NCBI GenBank assembly: GCA_965223955.1
Contig: OZ245029.1
Location: 186,001 to 250,000 of the forward strand
Direction of reading: 5' to 3'
From: Bin75 sp965223955
GTDB lineage: Bacteria; Nitrospirota; Nitrospiria; Nitrospirales; UBA8639
Length of the DNA stretch: 64,000 nt
Numbering within the stretch: the first letter of the stretch is position 1; every line of letters begins with the position of its first letter. The notes beneath the pieces were generated by a model. It saw only the letters and a program-made list of their open reading frames with translations, did no database searches and was not told the origin of the DNA. Made by a program: the position numbers and the translations under genes. Positions 41,310 through 49,874 of this stretch are shown in pieces.

Positions 41310-41540
41310 ATGGCGACCAATTTAGCCATTGATGATCGGTTATTACAGAAAGCGGTTCAAGCAGGAAAGCTCCGCACGAAAAAGGAAACCGTGACCAAAG
41401 CGTTGGAAGAATTCATCCAACGACGGCAGCAACGCAAAATCCTGCGCGCGTGCGGGACGTTTGAATTTCGCGAGGATTGGGATTACAAAGCTGATCGGCA
41501 CGGATTGGTCGTCTTGCCACCTTTGAAAGAAGCCGGTTAA
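41310..41540 (+). CDS. VapB-type antitoxin without toxin
   Basis: 76 residues; ATG 41310 with GGAGG 7 nt upstream. MATNLAIDDRLLQKAVQAGK, then LRTKKETVTKALEEFIQRRQ is the classic VapB (DUF2191-like) N-terminus, with GTFEFREDWDYKADR at the C-terminus. No PIN gene follows; the next gene is the phosphate porin after 230 bp. It could be a solitary antitoxin that still neutralises a distant VapC. Confidence 0.8.
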   Translation: MATNLAIDDRLLQKAVQAGKLRTKKETVTKALEEFIQRRQQRKILRACGTFEFREDWDYKADRHGLVVLPPLKEAG

Positions 41541-41659
41541 TTCAGAACCTGTCTGCGTAATCGATACGCGCCTGCCCCTTCCCTTTCTTTACACCAGTTC
41601 CCCTCTTTCCGCCCCATTTTCGTGTGCATCCTCCGATAATTTACGGCCCGTTGATTCTT

Positions 41660-41677
41660 CCGTAACGCCACCGTAAC
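41660..41677 (+). promoter_or_regulatory. Pho box upstream of the phosphate porin
   Basis: CCGTAAC at 41660-41666 and again at 41671-41677, exact 11-bp period. The same repeat and spacing precede ppx and pstS. Confidence 0.7.
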
Positions 41678-41771
41678 GACAATGTTTTACACCTTCTCCT
41701 GCATGAATTTGCATCGGACGCACGTCGATATTTCCAGACCATGTACCATTCATTCGAGGGAAGATTGCCGT

Positions 41772-43238
41772 ATGAGCATTCAGCGATGGATCTTTGGAAT
41801 TGTGACACTCTTTGTCATGACGGCCTCCATGACGTTCACGCCAGCGGCAACGGCCGGGGATTTACTCCTGGAAATATTGCTGGAAAAAGGCATCCTCACC
41901 AAGGACGAGTTGATTCGGCTCCAAGCCGAGGAGGAGAAGCGGGAAGCCGCACACACCGCTGAGCAAGCCAGGAAGAAACCCGAGGTCAAAGTCGATGTCG
42001 TGAAAGAGATGCCGCAACCCGTACACGCTGCTGAGCAAGCCAAGAAGAAATCCGGGGTCGAAGTCGGCTTTGGAAAAAAGGGGTTTACCCTGGCCACCGC
42101 GGACGGGTTATTCACAACCAAGATCCAATGGCGGTTTCAAGGCCGGTATACCTTTCCCGAACGGGGAGATCCACGGAAGAGAAGCCATTTCAGCGATGAT
42201 GAAGAGAGTACCTTCGAACTTCGCCGGGTCCGGCTGAAGGTCGGGGGGCATGGGTACAAACCCTGGATCAAATATTACCTCGAAGTGGATTGGCAGCCCA
42301 TGCGTACCGCTGATAACGATCAAGCACGTGCTTTCACCCGTCTGATCGATTGGCGCATCATGCTGGAAAAATTCAAATGGGCCAAATTGCGGATCGGCCA
42401 ATGGAAAATCGACTACAGCAGAGAGCGGGTCGACTCCTCGGGGAAACAGACCATGGTGGAACGGTCCATCATGAATCGGGTGTTTACGCTCGACCGGCAA
42501 ATGGGGATGATGGTGTACGGTCGCGTGAATCCCGGCACGGTCCTTGATGCAAACTATTACCTCGGGATCTTTACCGGCGCCGGTCGAGGTGTGGCCAACG
42601 ATGACGATAACATGATGTATGTGGGGCGCCTCCAATGGAACGTGTTCGGCCGTGAACTCAAATGGCGACAAAGCGACGTCTCATTCCACAAGAAACCCAC
42701 GGCCAGTGTCTCGTTCGGCGCCTATACGAATAAGGGTCAATGTACGCGATGGTCGTCTGGCGGGTGCGGGAATATCGATAGCGATACTGCCAAATTTCCA
42801 TCGCCCAGTGGTGTCGAAAGGGGCCGGTTCCACACCAGCGGGATGCAGGTCGGGTCGGCCTTCAAGTATCGCGGGTTTGCCTGGCAACATGAAACCCATT
42901 GGAAAACAATCAAGGATTCCGATCGTTCACCGGTCAATGGAGGGGAAACGAAGATGTTTGGGGGTTATGTACAGGCCGGGTATTTCCCGCACGGTCTTGT
43001 TTCGGCCGTTCCCAAGCCGTTGGAGATCGCCTTCCGGTATTCGCACGTCGACCCGAACACCGACGCCTTCGGAGACCGGCGCCAGGAATTTACCACGGGC
43101 TTCAATTGGTTCTTTGCCGGTCATCGCAACAAGCTGACGCTCGACGCCTCGCACCTGACGATTGAACCGGCTCCCGCCATGGGCGGTCAGGACTTCGCTG
43201 AACAGCGCGTCCGTCTCCAGTGGGACGTGTCCTTCTGA
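41772..43238 (+). CDS. Phosphate-selective porin (OprP/OprO family)
   Basis: 488 residues from ATG 41772 (in-frame ATGs at 41682 and 41703 give extensions without signal-peptide character). The signal peptide ends near TPAATAGD. A Lys/Glu-rich coiled-coil stretch follows (LEKGILTKDELIRLQAEEEK, QARKKPEVK), then a 16-strand-type barrel with ELRRVRLKVGGHGYKPWIKY, RIGQWKIDYSRERV and TGFNWFFAGHRNKLTLDASH, ending in LQWDVSF. OprP-type trimers bind phosphate or polyphosphate in the outer membrane. The Pho box at 41660 and the pst/ppk genes downstream support this. A hairpin terminator follows at 43281. Confidence 0.9.
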   Translation: MSIQRWIFGIVTLFVMTASMTFTPAATAGDLLLEILLEKGILTKDELIRLQAEEEKREAAHTAEQARKKPEVKVDVVKEMPQPVHAAEQAKKKSGVEVGFGKKGFTLATADGLFTTKIQWRFQGRYTFPERGDPRKRSHFSDDEESTFELRRVRLKVGGHGYKPWIKYYLEVDWQPMRTADNDQARAFTRLIDWRIMLEKFKWAKLRIGQWKIDYSRERVDSSGKQTMVERSIMNRVFTLDRQMGMMVYGRVNPGTVLDANYYLGIFTGAGRGVANDDDNMMYVGRLQWNVFGRELKWRQSDVSFHKKPTASVSFGAYTNKGQCTRWSSGGCGNIDSDTAKFPSPSGVERGRFHTSGMQVGSAFKYRGFAWQHETHWKTIKDSDRSPVNGGETKMFGGYVQAGYFPHGLVSAVPKPLEIAFRYSHVDPNTDAFGDRRQEFTTGFNWFFAGHRNKLTLDASHLTIEPAPAMGGQDFAEQRVRLQWDVSF

Positions 43239-43280
43239 GCGGTCTCTTTTCCTGAGAGGAGCTTTGACTCCTCCTGTCGG

Positions 43281-43317
43281 GGAAGCTCCCTGGAGCCTGA
43301 CGTTCCAGGGAGCTTCC
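43281..43317. terminator. Hairpin after the porin gene
   Basis: GGAAGCTCCCTGGA and TCCAGGGAGCTTCC form a perfect 14-bp stem with a 9-nt loop, 42 bp after the stop. The T-run is weak (TCCTCTCTATT). Confidence 0.65.
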
Positions 43318-43487
43318 TCCTCTCTATTCCCCCTCTCTTGTGTCACGATGGACCGATTCCCGTGGACGGGTTAACCGGGAGTGAACGTCTCTTCGCTTCA
43401 GTCAGGAACAACTCTGTCCCATCTTGACAAAGTGACGACTTCTCCCTCATGGTTGCCAAAAAGGAAACTTTTGGCAAAGGGAAAACA

Positions 43488-43793
43488 TTGCACGTTATAT
43501 CCAGAAAACCTTTTCGCGATGCTGCAGCAAGGTATCCGAATGATGCGGCGGCTATTGACCGAACGTATAAGGTTTTACGGAACGGCACGTTTAAGCGTCC
43601 GGATGAATTGAGAAGAATGTTTCCATCACTAGACAACTTTACACATGAGGACAAATGGTGGGTCATTGATATAGGCGGGAACAACCTGCGGCTGATTGCC
43701 TTTATCGAGTTCAAAGACAACCGCGTGTACGTCAAGCACATTGTGAACCATGCTGACTATGACAGGCTTTCCAGACAATACGAAAGGAGGTAA
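43488..43793 (+). CDS. higB: HigB-type mRNA interferase toxin
   Basis: 101 residues from TTG 43488, preceded by AAAGGG at a fair distance; the frame is open from 43449. HVISRKPFRDAAARYPNDAA, then KWWVIDIGGNNLRLIAFIEF and YVKHIVNHADYDRLSRQYER is the full HigB/RelE fold as in E. coli HigB. HigB cleaves mRNA on the ribosome. The antitoxin gene follows after 89 bp. Confidence 0.85.
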   Translation: MHVISRKPFRDAAARYPNDAAAIDRTYKVLRNGTFKRPDELRRMFPSLDNFTHEDKWWVIDIGGNNLRLIAFIEFKDNRVYVKHIVNHADYDRLSRQYERR

Positions 43794-43882
43794 TCACGGA
43801 AAAATAAATCTGAATCGTTAATCAATCCCATATTCACATACACAATAAGCAACAAAAAATACAGCAAAGGAGATCTATTGAT

Positions 43883-44320
43883 ATGGGATCTACGGCCATT
43901 AAAAAGAAGGCCTCTGCGCTCTTCAGTGAGGCGTCTTTTATCAGTCAGATCAGGAACAAACGCGACTATGAACGGGCCATGACCCTCATGGATGAATTGA
44001 TCGAAGATTACGACAACCAAAAAGCATTGATTGACGTGCTTTCTGTTTCAATCGCGCGGTGGGAAAATACGTCTCCTGAATTCAATGCGTTCAATGACCG
44101 CATTGAAAATCTCGATAACGGCATAGCGACACTGAAAGTCATCATGGAGCAACATCACCTGGGGGTTGCCGACCTGCCGGAGATTGGCAGCAAGTCACTG
44201 GTGTCCAGAATATTACGTGGAGATCGACGTCTGACGCGCAATCACATCGAAGCATTGAGTCAACGATTTGGCATAAATCCCGCGTTGTTTTTTCAGGTGA
44301 ACCAGGGCCGGGACAATTGA
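43883..44320 (+). CDS. higA: HigA-type antitoxin
   Basis: 145 residues. A long N-terminal helical part (RDYERAMTLMDELIEDYDNQ, typical of the HigA group that pairs with E. coli-type HigB) is followed by an HTH (LPEIGSKSLVSRILRGDRRL and TRNHIEALSQRFGINPALFF). The gene binds the toxin and the operon promoter. GCAAAGGAGA lies before the ATG. Confidence 0.88.
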   Translation: MGSTAIKKKASALFSEASFISQIRNKRDYERAMTLMDELIEDYDNQKALIDVLSVSIARWENTSPEFNAFNDRIENLDNGIATLKVIMEQHHLGVADLPEIGSKSLVSRILRGDRRLTRNHIEALSQRFGINPALFFQVNQGRDN

Positions 44321-44336
44321 GAAAGGAACTGCTGCA

Positions 44337-44666
44337 ATGACCGAAAGAGTATTCGACCTCGTTGAGGGAAGCGGGAACGTCTTTCGTGACTTCGACGATC
44401 CTCACGCGGATCTGAAACAGGCCAAGGCGGTCCTTGCGGCTCGGATCATCGCGGTACTGGACGACCGGAAACTCACAGTGCGAAAGGCCGCGAGTCTGAC
44501 TGGCTTTGCCGCAGCGGATTTTTCGCGTATCCGCAACGCGGATCTCGGGCGTTTCACGCTGGACCGGCTGATGAAAATGATCGCCGCCTTGGACAACCGC
44601 GTCAAGGTGACGGTTTATGTCGAGCCATGGCAGGTTGAGCACATGCTCATGCCTAGTGGCCTGTAA
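44337..44666 (+). CDS. XRE-type helix-turn-helix protein (HTH_37-like)
   Basis: 109 residues. DLKQAKAVLAARIIAVLDDR, then KLTVRKAASLTGFAAADFSR and IRNADLGRFTLDRLMKMIAA is a complete XRE-like HTH of the kind that serves as antitoxin to RelE/Gp49-type toxins. No such toxin is adjacent. It follows higA by 16 nt with GAAAGGAAC, so the three genes likely form one operon. Confidence 0.8.
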   Translation: MTERVFDLVEGSGNVFRDFDDPHADLKQAKAVLAARIIAVLDDRKLTVRKAASLTGFAAADFSRIRNADLGRFTLDRLMKMIAALDNRVKVTVYVEPWQVEHMLMPSGL

Positions 44667-44719
44667 CGGCAAATTTGCCGGTGGTCATGCGACGCGACAC
44701 ATCGGTCTCGCTCCATGTG

Positions 44720-45379
44720 TTACCGCAATTCCTTAAAGCGAACCCCGACTTGCCACGGCTTCCCCGTGGCGATGGTGCCGAAGGTTTCTTTTTGCGGTGG
44801 GGCCATGACTTGGGCCGGATGAAACACCAGTCGGCCTGGTTGTGGATCAAGTTGCTTGAGGGGCTGGAGTCTGACGGGTGAGTGGTATTCTTCGACGTCC
44901 TGCCAAATTTCGGTCTGGGCCGCATGATTGCTGAGGATCACGTACAGCACGTCGCCCTGAATAAACAGCCCTCCGGAAGTCGTCAGTTCGTGCAGGTTGG
45001 AAATCTCTCCGCGCTCATAAAAGGTGACGACTTCGTTTGGCTGCGCCAGACTGAGCCCCCTGGCCAACAAGGGCGCAAAAAATGCGATTTCGCTTTGATT
45101 AAAGGCCGGATCACGCTCTGATTCGCCCCCGCCCAACAACGGCAGGGAGACGGTGCTTCGGCGTTCGACGTACAGTCCTTTCATCACGTTGGCAATATCG
45201 GTATTCTTGAGAACAGCCGGATGCGAAAACCCGCTCCCCCGGCTGCTCTCGGAAACAGACTGAAGCCCGACCTCCCGATTGGGGTCCTCATAGACTTTCT
45301 GAGTCACGACTTGAGGGTTTCCGCCGCATGCGACGAGCAACCACACCATACTGAATCCGAGTCCTGTCAAGACGTTCAT
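44720..45379 (-). CDS. Lipoprotein of unknown function
   Basis: 219 residues from ATG 45379 (a GTG at 45391 is an alternative, with AAGGAG directly in front). The N-terminus MNVLTGLGFSMVWLLVACGG carries a lipobox (LLVAC). The mature part contains ANVMKGLYVERRSTVSLPLL, PNEVVTFYERGEISNLHELT and GGLFIQGDVLYVILSNHAAQ, a predicted beta-rich domain with no name I can give. It ends in GVRFKELR. It stands between TA genes and the sixA region, converging with the XRE gene. Probably anchored in the outer membrane. Confidence 0.75.
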   Translation of the reverse strand: MNVLTGLGFSMVWLLVACGGNPQVVTQKVYEDPNREVGLQSVSESSRGSGFSHPAVLKNTDIANVMKGLYVERRSTVSLPLLGGGESERDPAFNQSEIAFFAPLLARGLSLAQPNEVVTFYERGEISNLHELTTSGGLFIQGDVLYVILSNHAAQTEIWQDVEEYHSPVRLQPLKQLDPQPGRLVFHPAQVMAPPQKETFGTIATGKPWQVGVRFKELR

Positions 45380-45660
45380 CCTTCTTCTCACTCCTTTTTT
45401 GATCAGACGCTTTTTCCCTGGACGGTTAAGGCCTGTTCTCCCTCACCCTGCCCCCCGATTAAAAATGTCGGGGGCTTCGCCTTATTTCGGACCAGGGGCG
45501 AGGGTTTTCGAAGACATAGTCTAGCATACGGTCACGACGGATTTCCCCGGTTTGCCGGATCGTTGCGGTGATTTCGACGTGGGTTTACCCGACGCTCACG
45601 TCACGGTCATCTTCTCTTTACATTGCGTGACTATTCTCTCCATACGCAGAAAGGAGGATT

Positions 45661-45795
45661 ATGCTTCGCATCGAAACACTCATGAAACGAAATTTGATTT
45701 TCGTTCGGAGCGATGACAATGCGAACGTCGCTCGCCAAGAGGCCCTTCGAATGCTCGACGTCTTTCGTCTTTTTTCCTTTAACGTCCTCTGTTAG
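45661..45795 (+). CDS. Possible 44-residue protein with strong ribosome binding site
   Basis: ATG 45661 is preceded by GAAAGGAGGATT, among the best Shine-Dalgarno sequences in the window. The product MLRIETLMKRNLIFVRSDDN, then ANVARQEALRMLDVFR resembles the first strand-helix of a CBS domain (LMxxNxIxVxxDDxxxxA) but then ends at TAG 45793-45795. It may be a remnant of a CBS protein or a leader peptide for sixA, which starts 26 bp later. Confidence 0.4.
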   Translation: MLRIETLMKRNLIFVRSDDNANVARQEALRMLDVFRLFSFNVLC

Positions 45796-45821
45796 AATTC
45801 TTTTTTTCCGAGGATCCGACC

Positions 45822-46328
45822 ATGGATTGTATTTTATTCCGACACGGCATTGCTGCCGACTGGCGAGATTGGCAAAAGGAAGATCACTCGCGTCCCTTGA
45901 CCGAGGAGGGCATCGAGAAAACACACAAAGCCGTGAACGGCCTTATTCGGCTTGACGTCACCCCCACTCACCTCCTTTGCAGCCCCTATCTCCGGACCCG
46001 ACAAACTGCCGATATTGCCAAAGAAACGCTGGGCTTTACCGGGCAACCCCAACACTGTGCCGAACTGCGTTCGGACGCCTCTCCTGAAGATTTCCTCAAC
46101 GTGCTGATGTCGTTTTCCGATGATGACTGCGTGCTCTGCGTCGGCCATGAACCGCATTTGGGGCATACCGCCGGAACGATGCTGTTGGGCCAGCCCGTTT
46201 CAGGACTGTCGTTTAAAAAAGCCGGCGCGTGCTGTATCCGGTTTCACGGAAAGCCCCGACACGGAAACGGCGTGTTACTCTGGTGGCTGGAACCGGCTCA
46301 ACTCAGGAAACTGGCGAAAAGTGGGTGA
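45822..46328 (+). CDS. sixA: Phosphohistidine phosphatase SixA
   Basis: 168 residues. The histidine-phosphatase signature ILFRHGIAADW is at residue 4, SPYLRTRQTADI carries the second Arg, and CVGHEPHLGHTAG carries the second catalytic His. SixA removes phosphate from histidine residues, known for ArcB and nitrogen-PTS partners. Together with ppx, CYTH-CHAD and ppk in this region it fits a phosphate/polyphosphate setting; the physiological partner here is unknown. The stop lies at 46326-46328, before a repeat mosaic. Confidence 0.88.
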   Translation: MDCILFRHGIAADWRDWQKEDHSRPLTEEGIEKTHKAVNGLIRLDVTPTHLLCSPYLRTRQTADIAKETLGFTGQPQHCAELRSDASPEDFLNVLMSFSDDDCVLCVGHEPHLGHTAGTMLLGQPVSGLSFKKAGACCIRFHGKPRHGNGVLLWWLEPAQLRKLAKSG

Positions 46329-46571
46329 GGGGCGTTAGAGTCTACAGAAGCGGAAACCCGTGCTCCAGGGAAAGGTGGCTCTACCCCACCCTTTCCTCCC
46401 CTTACAAAGGGGAGGAAAAAGACAACCCTTCTTCCCTGTTTCCCCTCCTTTGCCTGCCCTGAGCGAAGTCGAAGGGTAAGGAGGGGTGAGGGGAGGTAGA
46501 GGAAACAGCAGGTTGGGTGACGCTACGCTAACCCGACCTACAAAAGAAAGAAGAGGCCGTTGGGACGTGCA

Positions 46572-48137
46572 TCATTCTGCCGCGTGTGTCGAAAACCTCG
46601 GTTCCACCTGAACGGTGAAGGTGGCCTCTCGTCCGAAGACTTTCTGAAACAGGTCCGCTCGTGATTGCGCGGTCCAGATTTCCAACTCCGAGTCGGCCAT
46701 CGCCTGCAACTCGACATTCACTTTTTTCCCAAGCGTGACGTGCACGTCCCGGATAATGGAAAAGTGACTGCGATCCAACCCATCCGCAATGCGCAATATC
46801 GCACTGAGCGTCTCCAGGACCCTTCGCCTGGCGGGGGAAAGGACTTGATACGGCAGATGCTCTATTCCGGGTAACGCCCGGCGATGATAGCGGGCGACGT
46901 TGGCGATCATCTCGATTTCTTCGACCGTAAATCCGGCCAGGTCGCTGTTCGTAATGAGATAGTAACTGTGCTTATGGTGTTGACGCGGGTTGATGGCGTA
47001 CCCCACGTCATGGAGCAACGCGGCATATTCCAGCCATTCGCGCTCCTGATCATCCATGCCATGGAGGGGGTGCGTTTGGTCGAACAGCGACGTGGCCAAC
47101 TTCGCCACGTGGTGAGAATGCGTCTTGGGGTAGTGACAGCGTCTGGCCAAGGCCACGACGTTCCGCAAGCGAATATTCGGAATTTCCTGCTCGATCAGTA
47201 AGCCTTCCTGGTTCTTTTGGATAAAATCGTAGACCAACCCTTCACGCATGGCTCTGTCGCTGATCGTGGCTTCCTTATGCCCGATGGCTTCAAGACACCG
47301 GCGAATCACCGACGTCGCCGCCAACAACGTATCCACCCGTCGCGGGTCCAGACCCGGGATGCCGAGCCGCGTGTCCACGTCGCTGGTCGCGAGCCGTTGC
47401 TCCACGGCACGAATTTCTTTCAGGGTAATGGTCGAGAGATTGATCTGGGGGATGGGACCGCCGGTCCGTTCCAAATAGATGATTTCCGCCAGGTTCGCGG
47501 CCATGCCGGAAGAGATCACGATTCGATCAAACTCCGGTTGACGAAATCTCTCCAAGGCTGCGCGAATTTCCTTTTCGATGACTTCGTGCATGGCACGCAG
47601 TTTGGTTTTCGCGGGCGGCGCCTTGGTCAAAAACAGGTCTTTCAGGCGAATGGCCCCGAGCTTGAGACTCACGGCGTGCAACAGTCGTTCCCGATTCCCC
47701 GCGATGAGTTCGACCGATCCCCCGCCCACGTCCACCAGGAGCGTCGGCCGGTCCGTTAAATCCATGCTTTGGCGAACACCCCAATAAATGAGGCGCGCTT
47801 CTTCCTGCCCCGTCACGACCTTGACCCGCACCCCCGTGTTTTCGGACACCTCTTCGATAAATTGGCCGCTGTTGCGCGCTTCACGCACCGCGCTGGTCGC
47901 CGCCATCAGGATGCGATCAAACCCTTTGTTCCGTGCCAGGGTCGTCAGGTGTTTCAGGACTTCCACCCCTCGCACCCGTGACTCGGCCGACAAACGTCGC
48001 TGGCGAAACGTCCCATCACCCAGACGGGTCATGTCCTTGAACCGGTCAAGAATCTTATACGAGCCATCCGGCTCGGCTTCCGCCAACACCATGTGGATGG
48101 AATTGGTCCCAATGTCTATCACGGCGATTTTCGACAT
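46572..48137 (-). CDS. ppx: Exopolyphosphatase / guanosine pentaphosphate phosphatase (Ppx/GppA)
   Basis: 521 residues. The N-terminal actin-like fold (residues 1-300) shows AVIDIGTNSIHMVLAE, LLVDVGGGSVELIAG and DRIVISSGMAANLAEI. The C-terminal HD domain (about 310-500) has KTHSHHVAKLATSLFDQTHP, EYAALLHDVGYAI and NVARYHRRALP. The enzyme releases phosphate from polyphosphate chain ends or from pppGpp. A Pho box is present at 48209-48226, upstream of the start, so it is probably induced on phosphate limitation. It is separated from ppk by the phosphatase-like gene, an IS and the CYTH-CHAD gene. ATG 48137 is the family start (MSKIAVIDIG). Confidence 0.93.
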   Translation of the reverse strand: MSKIAVIDIGTNSIHMVLAEAEPDGSYKILDRFKDMTRLGDGTFRQRRLSAESRVRGVEVLKHLTTLARNKGFDRILMAATSAVREARNSGQFIEEVSENTGVRVKVVTGQEEARLIYWGVRQSMDLTDRPTLLVDVGGGSVELIAGNRERLLHAVSLKLGAIRLKDLFLTKAPPAKTKLRAMHEVIEKEIRAALERFRQPEFDRIVISSGMAANLAEIIYLERTGGPIPQINLSTITLKEIRAVEQRLATSDVDTRLGIPGLDPRRVDTLLAATSVIRRCLEAIGHKEATISDRAMREGLVYDFIQKNQEGLLIEQEIPNIRLRNVVALARRCHYPKTHSHHVAKLATSLFDQTHPLHGMDDQEREWLEYAALLHDVGYAINPRQHHKHSYYLITNSDLAGFTVEEIEMIANVARYHRRALPGIEHLPYQVLSPARRRVLETLSAILRIADGLDRSHFSIIRDVHVTLGKKVNVELQAMADSELEIWTAQSRADLFQKVFGREATFTVQVEPRFSTHAAE

Positions 48138-48208
48138 CGTGTCACCTTCCGTTACTCGACGTACCGCTCCTTCATATTAACAGGATAGGCAGGTTCTCTC
48201 ACAACACG

Positions 48209-48226
48209 GTTATGAGACTGTTACGA
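48209..48226 (-). promoter_or_regulatory. Pho box upstream of ppx
   Basis: Minus strand TCGTAAC (48226-48220) and TCATAAC (48215-48209), 11-bp period, about 72 bp before the ATG. A weaker third half-site TTGTGAG continues the period. Confidence 0.65.
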
Positions 48227-48239
48227 TTGTGTGGGAGCC

Positions 48240-48643
48240 TCCAGGCCACGATGGACCGCGGGTTACGTTGCGCTAACCCGACCTACATCGTCTCTCTTTT
48301 GTATATGTGGCTCTACCCCACCCTTCCCTCCCCTTACAAAGGGGAGGAAAAGACAGCCCTTCTTCCCTGTTTCCCCTCCTTTGCCTGCCCTGAGCGAAGT
48401 CGAAGGGTAAGGAGGGGTGAGGGGAGGTAGAGGAAACAGCAGGTTGGGTGACGCTACCCTCCCCGACCGACCCGCCTTTCTCCTTCTGTCATCCCCGACC
48501 TGATCGGGGATCCAGGGTCTTTTGTCTTATCCCGAACTGCTCTGCGACAAAGACTCTGGATTCCTGCTTCCGCAGGAATGACGGATTCGGGGTGTTGCTA
48601 GCCTCGGTGTCGGGTTACGCTACGCTAACCCGACCTACAAGAG
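48240..48643. repeat. Repeat mosaic
   Basis: No gene. GGGTTACGTTGCGCTAACCC, a CTTACAAAGGGGAGG unit, a block CCTGCCCTGAGCGAAGTCGA shared with 46452-46475, CCCCGACCTGATCGGGGATC, and GGGTTACGCTACGCTAACCC just before the next gene. Confidence 0.8.
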
Positions 48644-49429
48644 CTAGAAATGCAGTAATGACACCAAGCGTTCGACCAGTTTGGGTGCTCCGAACAGGGC
48701 ATCGATTTTGTTTTCCACGCGGGACGGACGAGTGACGAACGTCCCGCCGGCTTCTTCAACCAGGACTTGGGTGGCCATCGCGTCCCAGGGATTGAGTGCC
48801 GGATCGATCATGGCGCCGGCTGCTCCGTTGATCACCAGCGTATGGCCGAAACAATCGGTATAGCCCCGAAGATACGGACACACGCCGGCCAGTTGCCGGA
48901 ACATCTCTTCGCAGCCCGCACTGATGAATTGGGCAATGTCTCCCGTTGCAATGATACTGGTCTCCAGTTCGGCTTCCCGGGAAACCGCCATAGCCGTCCC
49001 GTTACAGAAACACCCCAACCCTCGAGCCGCACTATACGTCCCGTTCAGCATGGGCACATGGATCACCCCGATCAGCGCCTTGCCGGTTTCCCGGTCTTCC
49101 AACGCCACAATCGTGCCGAATAAGGGGATCCGATTCACGAATGAGCGCGTGCCGTCGATGGGATCGATCAACCAGCGATAGCGCGTCGTACTTCCTTGCT
49201 CTCCAAACTCTTCTCCCAGCACGTCAAAGTCCGCGGCGACCGGATCGCTTTGCAACATGGTCCGAATCGCGGTTTCCGCCTCGCGGTCCGCAATACTCAC
49301 CGGAGAGCCATCGCCTTTCCATTCGACGCGAAGCGCACGATCCGCAAAATGGTCGAGAATCATCCCGGCCGGCGTTTCCGCCGCGCGGATTGAAAGGGCC
49401 AGCAGGCGTTGTAGTTTAGTGGTATCCAT
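48644..49429 (-). CDS. Inositol-monophosphatase-family phosphatase (HisN-like)
   Basis: 261 residues from ATG 49429; upstream frame to 49615 is translated repeat. SPVSIADREAETAIRTML, then DVLGEEFGEQGS (metal Glu), WLIDPIDGTRSFVNRIPLFG (the DPIDGT metal site) and NPWDAMATQVLVEEAGG (last metal Asp) are complete. These Mg-dependent enzymes hydrolyse phosphate monoesters; HisN-type histidinol-phosphatase and inositol phosphatase look alike, and the sequence shows no decisive difference. It lies in the phosphate island, but no co-regulation signal is visible. Confidence 0.85.
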   Translation of the reverse strand: MDTTKLQRLLALSIRAAETPAGMILDHFADRALRVEWKGDGSPVSIADREAETAIRTMLQSDPVAADFDVLGEEFGEQGSTTRYRWLIDPIDGTRSFVNRIPLFGTIVALEDRETGKALIGVIHVPMLNGTYSAARGLGCFCNGTAMAVSREAELETSIIATGDIAQFISAGCEEMFRQLAGVCPYLRGYTDCFGHTLVINGAAGAMIDPALNPWDAMATQVLVEEAGGTFVTRPSRVENKIDALFGAPKLVERLVSLLHF

Positions 49430-49874
49430 AAAATACTCACGTTCCTCAATATGACCCATTGACCGTCGGGTTACGCTTCGCTCACCCGACCTACCCGACT
49501 TTCTCCTTCTGTCATCCCCGGCTTGATCGGGGATCCAGGGTCTTTGCTTTTTCCTTTGTCCGTGAAGACGCGGGACGGCTGGGGAGAGGGTTCTATTTTG
49601 CGCCTCATCCGCCAATCCGTCAAAAATGTCGCATTACCCCTATACCCGGGAAAGACGATTTCGGCCCGAAGCGCAACGACTCCTGAATGAGCTCCCGTAG
49701 GTCGGATTAGCGTAGTGTAATCCGACGTGGGCCTACTGCGGCGTCGGGTTACGCCTGCGGCTAACCCGACCTACTGAACTCCACAAACAACAAGACTGGA
49801 TTCCCGATTACAAACGTCGGGAATGACAGAAGGAGACGGCGGAAGGGAGAAGTCCCCCTTACTTTCTCTTTGTC
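49430..49874. repeat. Repeat mosaic
   Basis: No gene. GGGTTACGCTTCGCTCACCC, CCCCGGCTTGATCGGGGATC, GTCGGATTAGCGTAGTGTAA, GGGTTACGCCTGCGGCTAAC and CCCGATTACAAACGTCGGGA units. Confidence 0.8.
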
